DNA of 64,000 bases, taken from positions 868,001 through 932,000 of the forward strand of contig NZ_JBFMVT010000002.1 of the NCBI RefSeq assembly GCF_040786275.1, given 5' to 3'. Within the stretch, counting starts at the first letter, position 1. The number at the start of each line of letters is the position of its first letter. The notes below the pieces were generated by a model, which ran no database searches, was not told the origin of the DNA, and was given only the letters and a program-made list of their open reading frames with translations. Source of the DNA: Buttiauxella gaviniae (GTDB taxonomy: Bacteria; Pseudomonadota; Gammaproteobacteria; Enterobacterales; Enterobacteriaceae). A program made the translations under genes and the position numbers. Below, one piece after another: positions 51,205 to 64,000 of this stretch.

Positions 51205-52917
51205 TTAATCCCACATATCCCGTGCCGGATCGAGAACCGGACGGATAATCCCGGCGCGAATGGTAAAGTCGCCAAAGCCTTCGTCAGCCTCGCGTTCTTT
51301 CGACCAGCGCCCAACCAGCTCATCAATGGAAGCCAGAATTTCCGGTTCGGTAATATTTTCACGATACATACGTGGAATACGCGTCCCGATACGGTTACCG
51401 CCAATGTGCAGGTTGTAGCGCCCCGGAGCTTTCCCCACCAGGCCTATTTCCGCCAGCATCGCACGGCCACAGCCGTTCGGGCAGCCGGTGACGCGCGTTA
51501 CGATGTGCTCGTCCGGCACATGGTGTTTTTCCAGCACTTCTTCAACTTTAGTCACAAACTGCGGCAGGAAGCGTTCAGCTTCTGCCATCGCCAGCGGGCA
51601 AGTCGGAAATGCCACACAGGCCATTGAGTTTTCGCGCTGCGGTTTCACCGCGTGCATCAGCCCATGGTCTTTGGCAAGTTTCTCGATTTTTGCCTTTTCG
51701 CTTTCCGGCACACCCGCCACGATCAGGTTCTGGTTGGCGGTCAGGCGGAAATCACCTTTATGGATCTTCGCGATCTCAACCAGGCCCGTTTTCAGCGGCC
51801 TGCCTGGGTAATCCAGAATACGACCGTTCTCGATAAACAGCGTCAGGTGCCATTTGTCGTCGATGCCTTTTACCCAACCAATACGATCGCCGCGGCCAGT
51901 GAATTCATACGGACGGATCGGTTCGAATGTGATCCCCGCCCGGCGTTCAACTTCAGCTTTGAAAACGTCAACACCCACACGTTCAAGGGTGTATTTGGTT
52001 TTGGCATTTTTACGGTCGGTACGGTTGCCCCAGTCGCGCTGCGTGGTGACAACGGCCTCCGCTACCGCCAGCGTGTGCTCCAGCGGAATGTAGCCAAATT
52101 CGCTCGCGGTGCGTGCGTAAGTTGCTTTATTACCATGTTCGATGGACAAACCACCGCCCACCAGCAGGTTAAAGCCCACCAGCTTGCCGTCTTTGGCGAT
52201 CGCAATAAAGTTCATGTCGTTGGCATGAAGATCGACATCGTTCTGCGGCGGTACCACAACGGTGGTTTTAAACTTACGCGGCAGATACGTTTCACCGAGG
52301 ATCGGCTCTTCATCGGTGGTGGCGACTTTCTCTTGATCCCACCAGATCTCAGCATAAGCACGCGTGCGCGGCAGCAAATGCTCAGAAAGTTTCTTCGCCC
52401 ATTCGTAGGCTTCCTGGTGTAGTTCAGACTCCACCGGGTTAGACGTACAAAGCACGTTACGGTTCACGTCATTGGCGGTTGCCAGCGCGTCCAGCCCAAC
52501 TTCATGCAACATTTCATGCGCCGGTTTCACGTTCTTTTTCAGAATGCCGTGGAACTGGAAGGTCTGGCGGTTGGTCAGACGAATGCTGCCGTAAATGGTT
52601 TTATCTTCGGCAAATTTGTCGATGGCACGCCACTGCTCAGTGGTGATGATCCCGCCCGGCAGGCGGCAGCGCAGCATCATCGCATGGCGCGGTTCGAGTT
52701 TTTGTTCCGCACGTTCAGCGCGAATATCACGGTCGTCCTGCTGATACATGCCGTGGAAGCGGATCAGCAAAAAGTTGTCGCCTCTGAAGCCGCCGGTCAG
52801 GCCATCCTGCAAATCTTCTTTAATGGTGCCACGCAGGTAATTGCTTTCACGTTTCAGGCGCTCGGCATCGCTTAGTTTGCCTTCGACCACTAATGGTCCT
52901 GGGTGTTTTTCGCTCAT
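51205..52917 (-). CDS. cysI: Sulfite reductase hemoprotein beta subunit CysI
   Basis: CysI reduces sulfite to sulfide with siroheme and a 4Fe-4S cluster. Its 570 residues equal E. coli CysI. The cluster-binding Cys residues are in [19 protein letters not shown] and TGCPNGCGR; siroheme-binding Arg and Lys residues are in the N half. Its start overlaps the cysJ stop by one base. Confidence 0.98.
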   Translation of the reverse strand: MSEKHPGPLVVEGKLSDAERLKRESNYLRGTIKEDLQDGLTGGFRGDNFLLIRFHGMYQQDDRDIRAERAEQKLEPRHAMMLRCRLPGGIITTEQWRAIDKFAEDKTIYGSIRLTNRQTFQFHGILKKNVKPAHEMLHEVGLDALATANDVNRNVLCTSNPVESELHQEAYEWAKKLSEHLLPRTRAYAEIWWDQEKVATTDEEPILGETYLPRKFKTTVVVPPQNDVDLHANDMNFIAIAKDGKLVGFNLLVGGGLSIEHGNKATYARTASEFGYIPLEHTLAVAEAVVTTQRDWGNRTDRKNAKTKYTLERVGVDVFKAEVERRAGITFEPIRPYEFTGRGDRIGWVKGIDDKWHLTLFIENGRILDYPGRPLKTGLVEIAKIHKGDFRLTANQNLIVAGVPESEKAKIEKLAKDHGLMHAVKPQRENSMACVAFPTCPLAMAEAERFLPQFVTKVEEVLEKHHVPDEHIVTRVTGCPNGCGRAMLAEIGLVGKAPGRYNLHIGGNRIGTRIPRMYRENITEPEILASIDELVGRWSKEREADEGFGDFTIRAGIIRPVLDPARDMWD

Positions 52918-54722
52918 TAGTAGACATCTCGCTGATAACGGCGCTCAACGCGCAGCTCACTTAAAAATTCATCTGCCGTTTCGATATCCATGCCACCGAA
53001 CTCGGCCACCACTTCCAGTAACGCCTGCTCAACGTCTTTCGCCATGCGATTCGCATCGCCGCAGACGTAAATGTGGGCACCTTCATTAATCCAGTTCCAC
53101 AGTTCCGCGCCTTTTTCACGCAGTTTATCTTGTACGTATATTTTGTGTTGCTGGTCGCGAGACCAGGCAAGATCGATGTTAGTCAGCAGGCCGTCTTTGA
53201 CGTAACGCTGCCATTCCACCTGATAAAGGAAATCGTCGGTAAAGTGTGGGTTACCGAAGAACAGCCAGTTTTTGCCGCCTGCTCCGTCGTTTTCACGCTG
53301 CTGCATAAAGGCACGGAAGGGGGCAATGCCGGTGCCAGGGCCAATCATAATCACCGGTGTTTCCGGGTTAGCAGGCAGACGGAAGTTGTCGTTATGTTCG
53401 ATAAACACGCGTACTTCACCATCTTCTTCAAGACGGTCAGCCAGGAAACCTGAAGCGCCACCGGTACGGGCACGGCCTTCGATGTCATAACGCACAACGC
53501 CTACCGTAATATGCACTTCGTTTTCAGCTTCTGCCTGGGATGAGGCGATGGAGTACAGGCGCGGCGTTAACGGGCGCAGCAGCTCAATCAGTTGCTCAGC
53601 CGTTAATTCAGCAGGCGCGTAACGCACCATGTCGACAATCGGCGTGCTTTGGGCAAAGTGTTGCAGCTTCGTTTTATCACCAACTAAATCCAGCAGCGCG
53701 GCGTTGCGAGTAGTCTGAGCATATTTCTCAACGATATTGGCGGTGTTAATTGTTAGCTCAAAATGCCACTCCAGCGCTTCGCTAAGGGGCAAGGTTTTGC
53801 CATCAACGGAGACGCTTTCGTCGCCCTTCAGCCACAATAATTCAACCAACTCTTTCACGAGTGCGGGATCGTTTTGATACCAGACGCCAAGCGCGTCGCC
53901 CGGCTGATAGCGCAGGCCGGAATCCCCCAGATCGATTTCGAAATGACGCACATCTTTCTCAGAATCACGGCCGGTGATTTTCTGGTTAACCGCAAGCGTT
54001 GCGGCTAATGGCGCTTCTTTGCTGTACGGGCTTGAGGAAACTTCGTTAACCACGCCGGTGGCAGTCACTGCCGCTTGCGCCGGTGTTTCTGCCGGAACGC
54101 GAGATTTCAAAACCTCGACAATTTTTGCACGCCATTCAGCGGCGGCAGGCTGGAACTCAACGTCGCTATCAACGCGATCCAGCAGGCGTTCACCGCCCAG
54201 CTCTGCAAGTTTGGAATCAAAATCTTTACCGGACTGGCAGAAGAATTCATAAGACGTATCGCCGAGGCTGAACACCGCAAACGCAGTGCCCGGGAGTTTT
54301 GGTGCTTTCTTCGAGAACAGGAACTTGTGCAACGCCACGGCTTCTTCAGGCGGTTCGCCTTCGCCTTGTGTGGATGTTACGACAACCAGCAGTTTTTCCT
54401 GGGCAATTTGTTTGAATTTATAGTCGCCCGCATTCACCAGGTTGACGTTTAATTTTGCTGCGAGTAAATCATCACGCAGCTGTTCGCTGACGCGGCGTGC
54501 GTTACCGGTCTGCGAAGCAGAGAGTAGAGTGATAACCGGAACCTCTGCCGCTGGAGGTTGTGGTGCCGCTACCGCGCCGGGTTGTTGGTTAATCATTCCC
54601 CAGAAATAGCCCGATAACCAGGCCAGTTGAGTCTGCGAGAAGTCGGTTGTCGCCGCCTGGAGGCGCGCAAGCTGCTCCGGAGTGAGCGGCAGCAAAGCTG
54701 TCGGTGGGGCCTGTGTTGTCAT
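52917..54722 (-). CDS. cysJ: Sulfite reductase flavoprotein alpha subunit CysJ
   Basis: CysJ passes electrons from NADPH through FAD and FMN to CysI. The start [19 protein letters not shown] gives 601 residues (E. coli 599). The order is an FMN flavodoxin domain ([15 protein letters not shown]), an FAD domain ([20 protein letters not shown]) and an NADP domain ([18 protein letters not shown]). It is first in cysJIH. The 313-bp gap to queD has an AT-rich upstream part, as expected for CysB control, and a weak -10 (TACTAT, - strand, 54809-54804); I cannot define the CysB site. Confidence 0.97.
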   Translation of the reverse strand: MTTQAPPTALLPLTPEQLARLQAATTDFSQTQLAWLSGYFWGMINQQPGAVAAPQPPAAEVPVITLLSASQTGNARRVSEQLRDDLLAAKLNVNLVNAGDYKFKQIAQEKLLVVVTSTQGEGEPPEEAVALHKFLFSKKAPKLPGTAFAVFSLGDTSYEFFCQSGKDFDSKLAELGGERLLDRVDSDVEFQPAAAEWRAKIVEVLKSRVPAETPAQAAVTATGVVNEVSSSPYSKEAPLAATLAVNQKITGRDSEKDVRHFEIDLGDSGLRYQPGDALGVWYQNDPALVKELVELLWLKGDESVSVDGKTLPLSEALEWHFELTINTANIVEKYAQTTRNAALLDLVGDKTKLQHFAQSTPIVDMVRYAPAELTAEQLIELLRPLTPRLYSIASSQAEAENEVHITVGVVRYDIEGRARTGGASGFLADRLEEDGEVRVFIEHNDNFRLPANPETPVIMIGPGTGIAPFRAFMQQRENDGAGGKNWLFFGNPHFTDDFLYQVEWQRYVKDGLLTNIDLAWSRDQQHKIYVQDKLREKGAELWNWINEGAHIYVCGDANRMAKDVEQALLEVVAEFGGMDIETADEFLSELRVERRYQRDVY

Positions 54723-55035
54723 GCTTATTGGGTTCCAGTAGCAAAAGATCCGTTTCATCATTCAACGGTAAAAAGCATTCATGGTGTAAGGTTAACCACC
54801 GGAATAGTAACAATTAAAGAAGGTATGGAAATAACAAATAACCAAAATGACTAACCGATTTTTCGGGTAAAACATAGTGTTAAAAGTGATTAATTAATTC
54901 ATTGATTTATAAGAGTTTAAAAACACATTCCTGCTTAAAATAGGCAATACCGGACAGATGCTAGTTTTTGTTAATGCGTAAAATAGTGGTTTCCGGTACT
55001 ATTCGGCGGTTTTTCGCCCTACTGAGACTGAAATC

Positions 55036-55395
55036 ATGACCACCACCCTGTTTAAAGATTTTACCTTCGAAGCCGCTCACCGCCTGCCACATGTGCCAGA
55101 AGGTCACAAATGCGGTCGCCTGCACGGCCACTCGTTTATGGTGCGCCTGGAAATCACTGGCGAGGTCGATGCTTATACCGGCTGGATTATGGATTTCTCC
55201 GAGCTGAAAGCGGCGTTTAAACCGACCTATGACAGGCTGGATCACTACTATCTGAATGATATTCCAGGTCTTGAAAATCCGACCAGCGAAGTGCTGGCAA
55301 AGTGGATTTGGGATGAGATGAAGCCGCTGGTGCCGCTTCTAAGCGCGGTGATGGTGAAAGAAACGTGTACCGCCGGTTGCGTGTATAAGGGTTGA
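55036..55395 (+). CDS. queD: 6-carboxy-5,6,7,8-tetrahydropterin synthase QueD
   Basis: QueD makes 6-carboxytetrahydropterin, an early step to queuosine. The 119-residue protein (E. coli 121) has zinc-binding His residues in [13 protein letters not shown] and GRLHGHSF, the catalytic Cys in KCGRLHG, and the family C terminus [13 protein letters not shown]. The next pathway gene, queE, lies convergently downstream. Confidence 0.96.
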   Translation: MTTTLFKDFTFEAAHRLPHVPEGHKCGRLHGHSFMVRLEITGEVDAYTGWIMDFSELKAAFKPTYDRLDHYYLNDIPGLENPTSEVLAKWIWDEMKPLVPLLSAVMVKETCTAGCVYKG

Positions 55396-55410
55396 CTCCT
55401 CGGCGGTAAT

Positions 55411-55447
55411 GTCGGGTGGCCGCTTATGCCTTACCTGACCTACATGC
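55411..55447. repeat. REP element after queD
   Basis: GTCGGGTGGCCGCTTATGCC followed by TTACCTGACCTACATGC has the shape of an enterobacterial REP palindrome. Confidence 0.65.
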
Positions 55448-55454
55448 GAAAAAG

Positions 55455-55482
55455 AAAGGCACCGTAAAGGTGCCTTTTTTGT
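55455..55482. terminator. Terminator between queD and queE
   Basis: AAAGGCACC-GTAA-AGGTGCCTTTTTT lies 1 base from the queE stop. The A-run on the other side lets it work in both directions. Confidence 0.88.
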
Positions 55483-55483
55483 T

Positions 55484-56155
55484 TTAAGCGATATTCAAAT
55501 ACTTATGTGTCTGCATCGACAGTCGCCAGTTACGGGCGATACAGGTTTCGATACACAGACGCGTAGCGTCTTCTTTCTGGCTGATAGGTTGGAGTGCAAT
55601 CACCCGCTTTTTATCATCAACCAGCGTTGCCAGCAGTTCGTCCAGCGCTTCTATATCACGCATACGTCCTACCGGATGTTTAATTTCATCAGCGCGCTCC
55701 AGCGCCTGGGAAAGCACGTCGTAGCCACCGCGCATGTTCACTTTAGGGGAAACCGTTACCCAGGTTCCTGCGGTGCAACGCACTTCATGAGTGCCGCTGG
55801 TTTCAATCTGACAGCTATAACCATGATGCTCAAACAGCGAGGTTAACGGGGTGAGATCGTGAATACACGGTTCGCCGCCGGTAATCACCACGTGGCGCGC
55901 GGTGTAATCCTGGCGCTGGAAAATCGCCAGCAGGTCTTCAGCGCTGGCGCTGCCCCATTTGTCGCTTTCTTTGGTTTTGGCCAGAATGCTAAACAGAGAG
56001 ACTTCACGATCCGCGAGTTTTTCCCAGGTGTGTTTGGTATCGCACCACGCGCAGCCCACCGGGCAGCCTTGTAGGCGAATAAAAATGGCGGGCACACCAG
56101 TAAAATAGCCCTCCCCTTGCAGGGTCTGGAACATCTCGTTAATCGGATACTGCAT
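55484..56155 (-). CDS. queE: 7-carboxy-7-deazaguanine synthase QueE
   Basis: QueE is a radical-SAM enzyme that contracts the pterin ring to 7-carboxy-7-deazaguanine in queuosine synthesis. The start MQYPINEMFQTLQGEGYF gives 223 residues, as in E. coli. The long in-frame upstream extension has no family similarity. The CX3CX2C cluster motif is GCPVGCAWCD, with SAM-binding VITGGEPCIHDL. Confidence 0.96.
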   Translation of the reverse strand: MQYPINEMFQTLQGEGYFTGVPAIFIRLQGCPVGCAWCDTKHTWEKLADREVSLFSILAKTKESDKWGSASAEDLLAIFQRQDYTARHVVITGGEPCIHDLTPLTSLFEHHGYSCQIETSGTHEVRCTAGTWVTVSPKVNMRGGYDVLSQALERADEIKHPVGRMRDIEALDELLATLVDDKKRVIALQPISQKEDATRLCIETCIARNWRLSMQTHKYLNIA

Positions 56156-56261
56156 AGTCTTCTCAAAAAAGGTGTAAAGAGTAATTATCGCAGATGTGGC
56201 GGCTGAGATCATGCAAATGGCCGGGATTATCCCAGCCATTTTAAGTTCACTACAAAAATGC

Positions 56262-57278
56262 TTACTTCTTAGTTTTAAAATCAATCACCATACGGCCTTT
56301 GATTTTCCCTTCTTCCATTTCTTTGAAGATGGCATTGATATCTTCCAGAGGGCGCAGGGTGACTTTAGGCACTACTTTACCTTCGGCAGCAAACTGGAAG
56401 GCTTCGGCTAAATCATGACGGGTTCCCACTAATGAACCCACCACTTCGATCCCATCGAGAACCAGACGTGGAATGTTCAAGCTCATAGATTCAGATGGCA
56501 AACCCACCGCAACAATACGCGCGCCTGCGCGTACGGCGTCTACCGCAGAGTTAAATGCCGCTTTCGCCACGGCAGTCACTACCGCCGCATGTGCGCCACC
56601 CACTTTCTCCTGAATGACTTTGGCAGCATCTTCATTGCGCGAGTTAATGACCAAATCCGCCCCGCTCTCTTTGGCGAAATCTAACTGAGCATCATTCACA
56701 TCAATAGCAATGACTTTGGCATTAAAGACATTTTTAGCGTATTGCAGCGCGAGGTTGCCAAGGCCGCCTAAGCCATAAATCGCGATCCACTGACCCGGCT
56801 TAATGTGGGAAACTTTCACCGCTTTATAAGTGGTGACGCCTGCACAAGTCACACTACTCGCAGCAGCAGATTCAAGCCCATCGGGAACTTTTACTGCGTA
56901 ATCTGCCACCACGATACACTCTTCAGCCATGCCACCATCGGCGGTATAACCCGCGTTCGTGACGCTGCGACAGAGGGTTTCGTTGCCGGTGTTACAGTAT
57001 TCGCAGTTCCCACAGCCCCGGAAGAACCACGCAACGCTTGCGCGGTCACCTACTTTCAGGGACGTGACGCCAGGCCCCACCGTCTTCACAACACCAATAC
57101 CTTCATGCCCGAGGGTAATGCCGGTTACGTCACCAAAATCTCCATTTTTTACATGTAAATCGGTGTGGCATACGCCACAACATTCCATGTTAAGCAATGC
57201 TTCGCCGTGTTTAAGGGCGCGAACGGGTTTATCAATGATCCCTACAGAGTGGTCTTTATTCACAACTGCTGCTTTCAT
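56262..57278 (-). CDS. adhP: Zinc-dependent alcohol dehydrogenase, AdhP type
   Basis: A 338-residue medium-chain NAD-dependent alcohol dehydrogenase close to E. coli AdhP (336), which oxidises ethanol and other short primary alcohols. Catalytic zinc ligands are in [10 protein letters not shown] and GHEGIG; the structural zinc site is [16 protein letters not shown]; the Rossmann loop is [14 protein letters not shown]. The start [13 protein letters not shown] follows AGGAGACCG. It lies between queE and eno, a place it does not have in E. coli K-12. Confidence 0.92.
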   Translation of the reverse strand: MKAAVVNKDHSVGIIDKPVRALKHGEALLNMECCGVCHTDLHVKNGDFGDVTGITLGHEGIGVVKTVGPGVTSLKVGDRASVAWFFRGCGNCEYCNTGNETLCRSVTNAGYTADGGMAEECIVVADYAVKVPDGLESAAASSVTCAGVTTYKAVKVSHIKPGQWIAIYGLGGLGNLALQYAKNVFNAKVIAIDVNDAQLDFAKESGADLVINSRNEDAAKVIQEKVGGAHAAVVTAVAKAAFNSAVDAVRAGARIVAVGLPSESMSLNIPRLVLDGIEVVGSLVGTRHDLAEAFQFAAEGKVVPKVTLRPLEDINAIFKEMEEGKIKGRMVIDFKTKK

Positions 57279-57398
57279 GTCGGTCTCCTGACCTGTGATT
57301 GAAAAAGTCCCCGTAAGCCTGGTCGACAGGCCAGGGTTGTGCAAACTTTACCCTCAAGGGGAGACATAAAGTGTTCAGAAGCCGACAAAAAAAGAGAT

Positions 57399-57425
57399 AA
57401 AAAAACCCGCCGAAGCGGGTTTTTT
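57399..57425 (-). terminator. eno terminator
   Basis: AAAAAACCCGC-CGAA-GCGGGTTTTTT has runs on both sides. It lies 24 bases after the eno stop and before adhP. Confidence 0.9.
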
Positions 57426-57449
57426 GTAAGAATTTAAGGCAGTAACGAA

Positions 57450-60493
<3,044 letters not shown>

Positions 60494-60703
60494 TTAGGTT
60501 TAAAGACGATGGAAGTACCAGGACGGGAAAGTAGTATACCCGAACAGTATCGGCGCCACAAACTTTCATTCTGTCTGCAAAGCCCTGACCTCGCACTTTG
60601 TCAGGGCAACGAAAATAGCCCGTTTGGCATAAATGTTTTTGACTCAAATCAAGCGCTTGTTAAATCGAAAATGCCATTAAAAGCGCTTGACCACAAAAAC
60701 ACG

Positions 60704-61495
60704 TTAGATATCAGTTTCCTGGCGTTTAACTTCTTGCCAGACTTCTTCCATGATTTCCAGGTCGACACCGGTCATTGTCAGGCCTCTGGCGGCAATAATC
60801 TGTTCCACCTGGCGGAAACGGCGCTCGAATTTGAGGTTAGCTTTTTGTAATGCCGTTTCAGCTTTAGTCCCTAAATGGCGCGCAAGATTGACGGTGGCGA
60901 ACAATAAATCACCGACTTCTTCTTCCAGTTTTGTTTCATCAACGACGGCCTGTTTCGCCTCAAACATCACTTCGTCGATCTCTTCGTAGACCTTATCTAA
61001 CACCGGGCCGAGCGTGGTCCAGTCAAAACCAACGGTTGAACAACGTTTCTGGATTTTCTGCGCACGCATTAACGCAGGCAGCGCATGTGGAATGTCATCG
61101 AGCGCTGAATGTTGTGCTTTTTCGGCACGTTCGTCCGTTTTAATTTGCTCCCAACGCGCCAGCACTTCAGTGCTGTTTTCAGCCGTTGCGTCGGCAAAGA
61201 TATGCGGGTGGCGGCGCTCGAGTTTGTCGCCGATCGCCTCACAAATATCATCGAAATTAAAGCGCCCTTCTTCCTGAGCCATTTGCGCGTAGAACACAAC
61301 CTGGAACAGCAAATCGCCCAGCTCACCGCGTAAATCATCAAAATCTTCGCGGTTGATGGCATCGAGCACTTCGTAGGTTTCTTCCAGGGTGTAGGGCGCA
61401 ATGGTCGCGAAAGTTTGTTCACGATCCCACGGGCAGCCGGTTTCCGGGTCGCGCAGGCGCTTCATGATGCCCAGAAGGCGGGTGATTTGATTCAA
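60704..61495 (-). CDS. mazG: Nucleoside triphosphate pyrophosphohydrolase MazG
   Basis: MazG hydrolyses NTPs to NMPs and modulates ppGpp levels under starvation. The 263-residue protein (the E. coli length) has two MazG repeats. The first contains EETYEVLDAINREDFDDLRGELGDLLFQ, and the second KVYEEIDEVMFE...KLEEEVGDLLFATV. It lies directly after relA; the E. coli mazEF toxin genes, which stand between relA and mazG there, are absent. Confidence 0.95.
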   Translation of the reverse strand: MNQITRLLGIMKRLRDPETGCPWDREQTFATIAPYTLEETYEVLDAINREDFDDLRGELGDLLFQVVFYAQMAQEEGRFNFDDICEAIGDKLERRHPHIFADATAENSTEVLARWEQIKTDERAEKAQHSALDDIPHALPALMRAQKIQKRCSTVGFDWTTLGPVLDKVYEEIDEVMFEAKQAVVDETKLEEEVGDLLFATVNLARHLGTKAETALQKANLKFERRFRQVEQIIAARGLTMTGVDLEIMEEVWQEVKRQETDI

Positions 61496-61553
61496 TGTCG
61501 GTCCTTTACATTTTGCATAGGGTGAATAAACAACGCGCCATCCACTAAATAAT

Positions 61554-61586
61554 GTCGGATGGCGCTCGCGCTTATCCGACCTACAA
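61554..61586. repeat. REP element between mazG and relA
   Basis: GTCGGATGGCGCTCGCGCTT with ATCCGACCTACAA is a typical REP. A part copy (CGCGCCATCCACTAAATAAT) stands next to it in inverted orientation. Confidence 0.75.
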
Positions 61587-61602
61587 AGTTACAGGCCCTA
61601 AA

Positions 61603-63831
61603 TCAGCCGTGCAGTCGCTTCGCATCGATAATATCCGGCACCTGGTTCAGTTTGCCCAGTACGCGACCGAGCACTTGCAGGTTGTAGATTTCGATATTCA
61701 TGTCGATGGTTGCCAGTTGCTGTTTGGTGTCGCTCCTGCTGGCAACGCCCAACACATTCACCTTTTCATTTGCCAGAATAGTGGTGATGTCACGCAGCAG
61801 GCCGCTGCGATCGTTGGCAGTGACGCGCACCACCAGCGAGTAGCCGCTGGAGTAGCTTTCGCCCCAAACGGCATCTACGATACGCTCTGGCGCGTGAGAT
61901 TGCAGTTCGGCAAGCTGGTCGCAGTCTGCGCGGTGAATCGAGATCCCCCGCCCCTGCGTGATAAAACCGACAATCTCATCGCCCGGAATAGGCTGGCAGC
62001 AACGTGCGATGTGGTGCATCAGATTACCCACGCCTTCCACAACCACGCGGCCGTTATCTTTACTGCGCGATTGCGGCGTGTAGGTTTTCTGCTTCAGTTG
62101 ACGAAGAGCTTGCTCATCCTGTTCGGCAGCGGTTGGCTTATTAAACTGGGCCTGCAGGTAGTTACTCATCTGGTTAAGACGAATATCCCCGCCGCCAATT
62201 GCCGCCAGTAACTCTTCAATTTCATTGAAGTTGTAGCGCGGCAGCAGGGATTTTTCAGCCTCTTTCAGGCTGATACCCAGATGCTCAATTTCGTCATCAA
62301 GGATCTGCCGCCCAGCCAGAATGTTTTTGTCGCGATCTTGCTTGCGGAACCAGTTGTGGATTTTGGCGCGGCCACGGCTGGTGGTGATGTAACCCAGGTT
62401 TGGGTTCAACCAGTCACGGCTCGGGTTCGGCTGCTTCTGGGTAATGACTTCAATCTGATCGCCCATTTGCAGCTGATAGGTAAACGGCACAATGCGCCCG
62501 CCGATTTTCGCGCCAATGCAACGGTGCCCGACATCGCTGTGAATATGGTAGGCAAAATCAAGCGGCGTGGAGCCTGCAGGTAAATCCACCACATCGCCTT
62601 TCGGGGTAAAGACATATACGCGGTCGTCAAAGACCTGGCTGCGCACTTCATCCAGCAGTTCGCCGGAATCCGCCATCTCTTCTTGCCAGGCAATCAGTTT
62701 ACGCAGCCATGCGATGCGGTCTTCATGCCCTGTGCTGCCGCTGCGTGCGTTGCCTTCTTTGTACTTCCAGTGGGCAGCAACCCCCAGCTCCGACTCTTCA
62801 TGCATCTGTTTGGTACGGATCTGGATTTCGATGGTTTTGCCGTTTGGCCCCAACACCACGGTATGAATCGACTGATAGCCGTTCGGTTTTGGGTTCGCCA
62901 CGTAGTCGTCAAACTCGTCGGGCATATGGCGATAGTGCGTGTGCACAATGCCGAGCGCGGCGTAGCAATCCTGCAAACGCTCCGCGACGATACGCACGGC
63001 GCGCACATCAAACAGTTCATCAAAGGCGAGGGATTTCTTCTGCATCTTGCGCCAGATGCTATAGATGTGTTTCGGGCGGCCATACACTTCAGCCTTCACG
63101 CCCTCTTCTTTCATCGATTTACGCAGCGCGCTAACAAATTCATCGATGTAATGCTCACGGTCGATGCGACGCTCATGCAGCAATTTTGCGATGCGTTTGT
63201 ATTCAGCAGGGTGCAGGTAGCGGAAGCAGTAATCTTCCAGCTCCCATTTAAGTTGGCCGATGCCGAGACGGTTGGCGAGCGGAGCATAAATATTGGTACA
63301 CTCTTTCGCCGCCAGCACGCGTTCATCTTCTGGCGCGTCTTTTACTTCACGCAGATGGGCGATACGCTCCGCCAGCTTGATGACCACGCAGCGGAAATCG
63401 TCGACCATCGCCAGTAACATGCGGCGGACGTTATCGACCTGTTCTGCAGAGACGGAATCGGTATGGGCAGCTTTAAGCTGACGGATGGCCGCCATGTCGC
63501 GCACACCGTGGATGAGCGTGACAACCTGGCTATCGATGCTTTCGCGCATCACCTCTTCGGTGACCACGCCCGCATCGGCAAGAGGGAACAATAATGCGGC
63601 TCGCAGCGTGTCGTTGTCCATGCTTAACATCGACAGGATTTCCACCATCTCGACACCGCGCCACAGTAGCAGTTCAGCGTCAGGATGGCCTTTGGTCTGT
63701 TGCTCGCAATACCGCCAGGTTTCGGCTAAGCGTTCACATGACTGCTGGTTAGTGATCCCGAGGCTAGCAATCCATCTATCGGGCGCAAATTCGCCAGCTA
63801 CATTGAGATGTGCACTTCTTACCGCAACCAT
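61603..63831 (-). CDS. relA: (p)ppGpp synthetase RelA
   Basis: RelA makes (p)ppGpp on stalled ribosomes carrying uncharged tRNA. The 742-residue protein (E. coli 744) has a degenerate, inactive HD domain (LIHGVRDMAAI in place of the HD motif), a synthetase domain (YGRPKHIYSIWRKMQKK, NPKPNGYQSIHTVVLGP), a TGS domain (VFTPKGDVVDLPAGSTPLDFAY), a zinc-finger region and a C-terminal ACT domain. It lies between rlmD and mazG. Confidence 0.98.
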   Translation of the reverse strand: MVAVRSAHLNVAGEFAPDRWIASLGITNQQSCERLAETWRYCEQQTKGHPDAELLLWRGVEMVEILSMLSMDNDTLRAALLFPLADAGVVTEEVMRESIDSQVVTLIHGVRDMAAIRQLKAAHTDSVSAEQVDNVRRMLLAMVDDFRCVVIKLAERIAHLREVKDAPEDERVLAAKECTNIYAPLANRLGIGQLKWELEDYCFRYLHPAEYKRIAKLLHERRIDREHYIDEFVSALRKSMKEEGVKAEVYGRPKHIYSIWRKMQKKSLAFDELFDVRAVRIVAERLQDCYAALGIVHTHYRHMPDEFDDYVANPKPNGYQSIHTVVLGPNGKTIEIQIRTKQMHEESELGVAAHWKYKEGNARSGSTGHEDRIAWLRKLIAWQEEMADSGELLDEVRSQVFDDRVYVFTPKGDVVDLPAGSTPLDFAYHIHSDVGHRCIGAKIGGRIVPFTYQLQMGDQIEVITQKQPNPSRDWLNPNLGYITTSRGRAKIHNWFRKQDRDKNILAGRQILDDEIEHLGISLKEAEKSLLPRYNFNEIEELLAAIGGGDIRLNQMSNYLQAQFNKPTAAEQDEQALRQLKQKTYTPQSRSKDNGRVVVEGVGNLMHHIARCCQPIPGDEIVGFITQGRGISIHRADCDQLAELQSHAPERIVDAVWGESYSSGYSLVVRVTANDRSGLLRDITTILANEKVNVLGVASRSDTKQQLATIDMNIEIYNLQVLGRVLGKLNQVPDIIDAKRLHG

Positions 63832-63892
63832 TGTTCTCTCCTATTGGGGATTTATCAGATCGTGATCCGATAACACAATCCTGAATAACCCC

Positions 63893-64000
63893 TTAATTCC
63901 GCTCAAATAACGCCATCGATTCCAGGTGACTCGTATGCGGGAACATATCCAGCATAGCGAGTTGGCGTAATTGGTATCCTGCCGCCAGCAATGCCTCGCT
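63893..64000 (-). CDS. rlmD: 23S rRNA (uracil-1939-C5)-methyltransferase RlmD, C-terminal end
   Basis: Only the last 35 codons are in the window. The peptide [35 protein letters not shown] matches the end of RlmD (RumA); the [13 protein letters not shown] stretch is the family's C-terminal motif with the general base Glu. It is directly upstream of relA, as in E. coli. Confidence 0.9.
   Translation of the reverse strand, partial: SEALLAAGYQLRQLAMLDMFPHTSHLESMALFERN

Overview
The window is a stretch of chromosome from a gammaproteobacterium of the Enterobacteriaceae. Nearly every gene is a close, full-length match to an Escherichia coli family, the order is largely E. coli-like (nrdF-proVWX, emrRAB-luxS-gshA, csrA-alaS-recX-recA, rpoS-nlpD-pcm-surE-truD-ispFD-ftsB, cysCND, iap-CRISPR-cas, cysHIJ, queDE, eno-pyrG-mazG-relA), and REP elements, MicA and the LexA box have the enterobacterial form. 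It is not E. coli itself: a metal ABC transporter sits between pncC and mltB, mltB lies next to mutS, an intact relative of the ygaY pseudogene is present, and adhP lies beside eno. I cannot fix the genus from sequence reading alone.

Layout. 1-10 kb (mostly + strand): end of nrdF, the osmoprotectant transporter proVWX, an MFS exporter, the valine exporter ygaZH, and the mprA-emrAB multidrug efflux operon. 10-20 kb (mostly - strand): luxS, the sRNA MicA, gshA, yqaA-yqaB, a tRNA operon (tRNA-Ser(GCT) plus four tRNA-Arg(ACG) and two tRNA-tail pseudo-units), csrA, alaS, recX-recA with a LexA box, pncC. 20-34 kb: a three-gene zinc-type ABC transporter with a Zur-like box, mltB, mutS (+), then the rpoS/nlpD/pcm/surE/truD/ispF/ispD/ftsB/ygbE cluster. 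34-37 kb: cysDNC sulfate activation, followed by iap. 38.5-50.1 kb: a complete type I-E CRISPR-Cas locus. 50-56 kb: cysJIH, queD and queE. 56-64 kb: adhP, eno, pyrG, mazG, relA and the 3' end of rlmD.

The CRISPR-Cas locus has two arrays of 20 repeats each, with different repeat stems, flanking cas3 / cas8e-cse2-cas7e-cas5e-cas6e-cas1-cas2. Both arrays are read on the - strand and have related AT-rich leaders at their right ends. The most interesting item lies in the 400-bp gap between cas3 and cas8e. There, on the opposite strand to the arrays, is a two-repeat mini-array (46004-46081). Its first repeat keeps the intact 5'-handle ATAAACCG and its second keeps only the Cas6e hairpin. Between them is a 20-nt guide, 12 nt (two Cas7 steps of 6) shorter than a normal spacer. 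The guide matches, 15 of the first 16 positions with the only mismatch at position 6, a site about 75 bp upstream that carries a perfect AAG PAM. That site lies between two divergent candidate promoters and abuts the -35 of the best cas8e promoter. This is the architecture expected of a crRNA-like RNA that directs Cascade to repress its own operon (the CreR/CreA type of regulatory crRNA); here it would be in a type I-E system and on the antisense strand of the cas3 3' end.

The rest of the window is mostly conserved housekeeping sequence. Secondary points of interest are the tRNA-tail pseudo-units, which resemble the rtT repeats of tyrT, the zinc transporter island, two inverted-repeat elements (after proX and before cysD), and REP elements inside or at the ends of operons.
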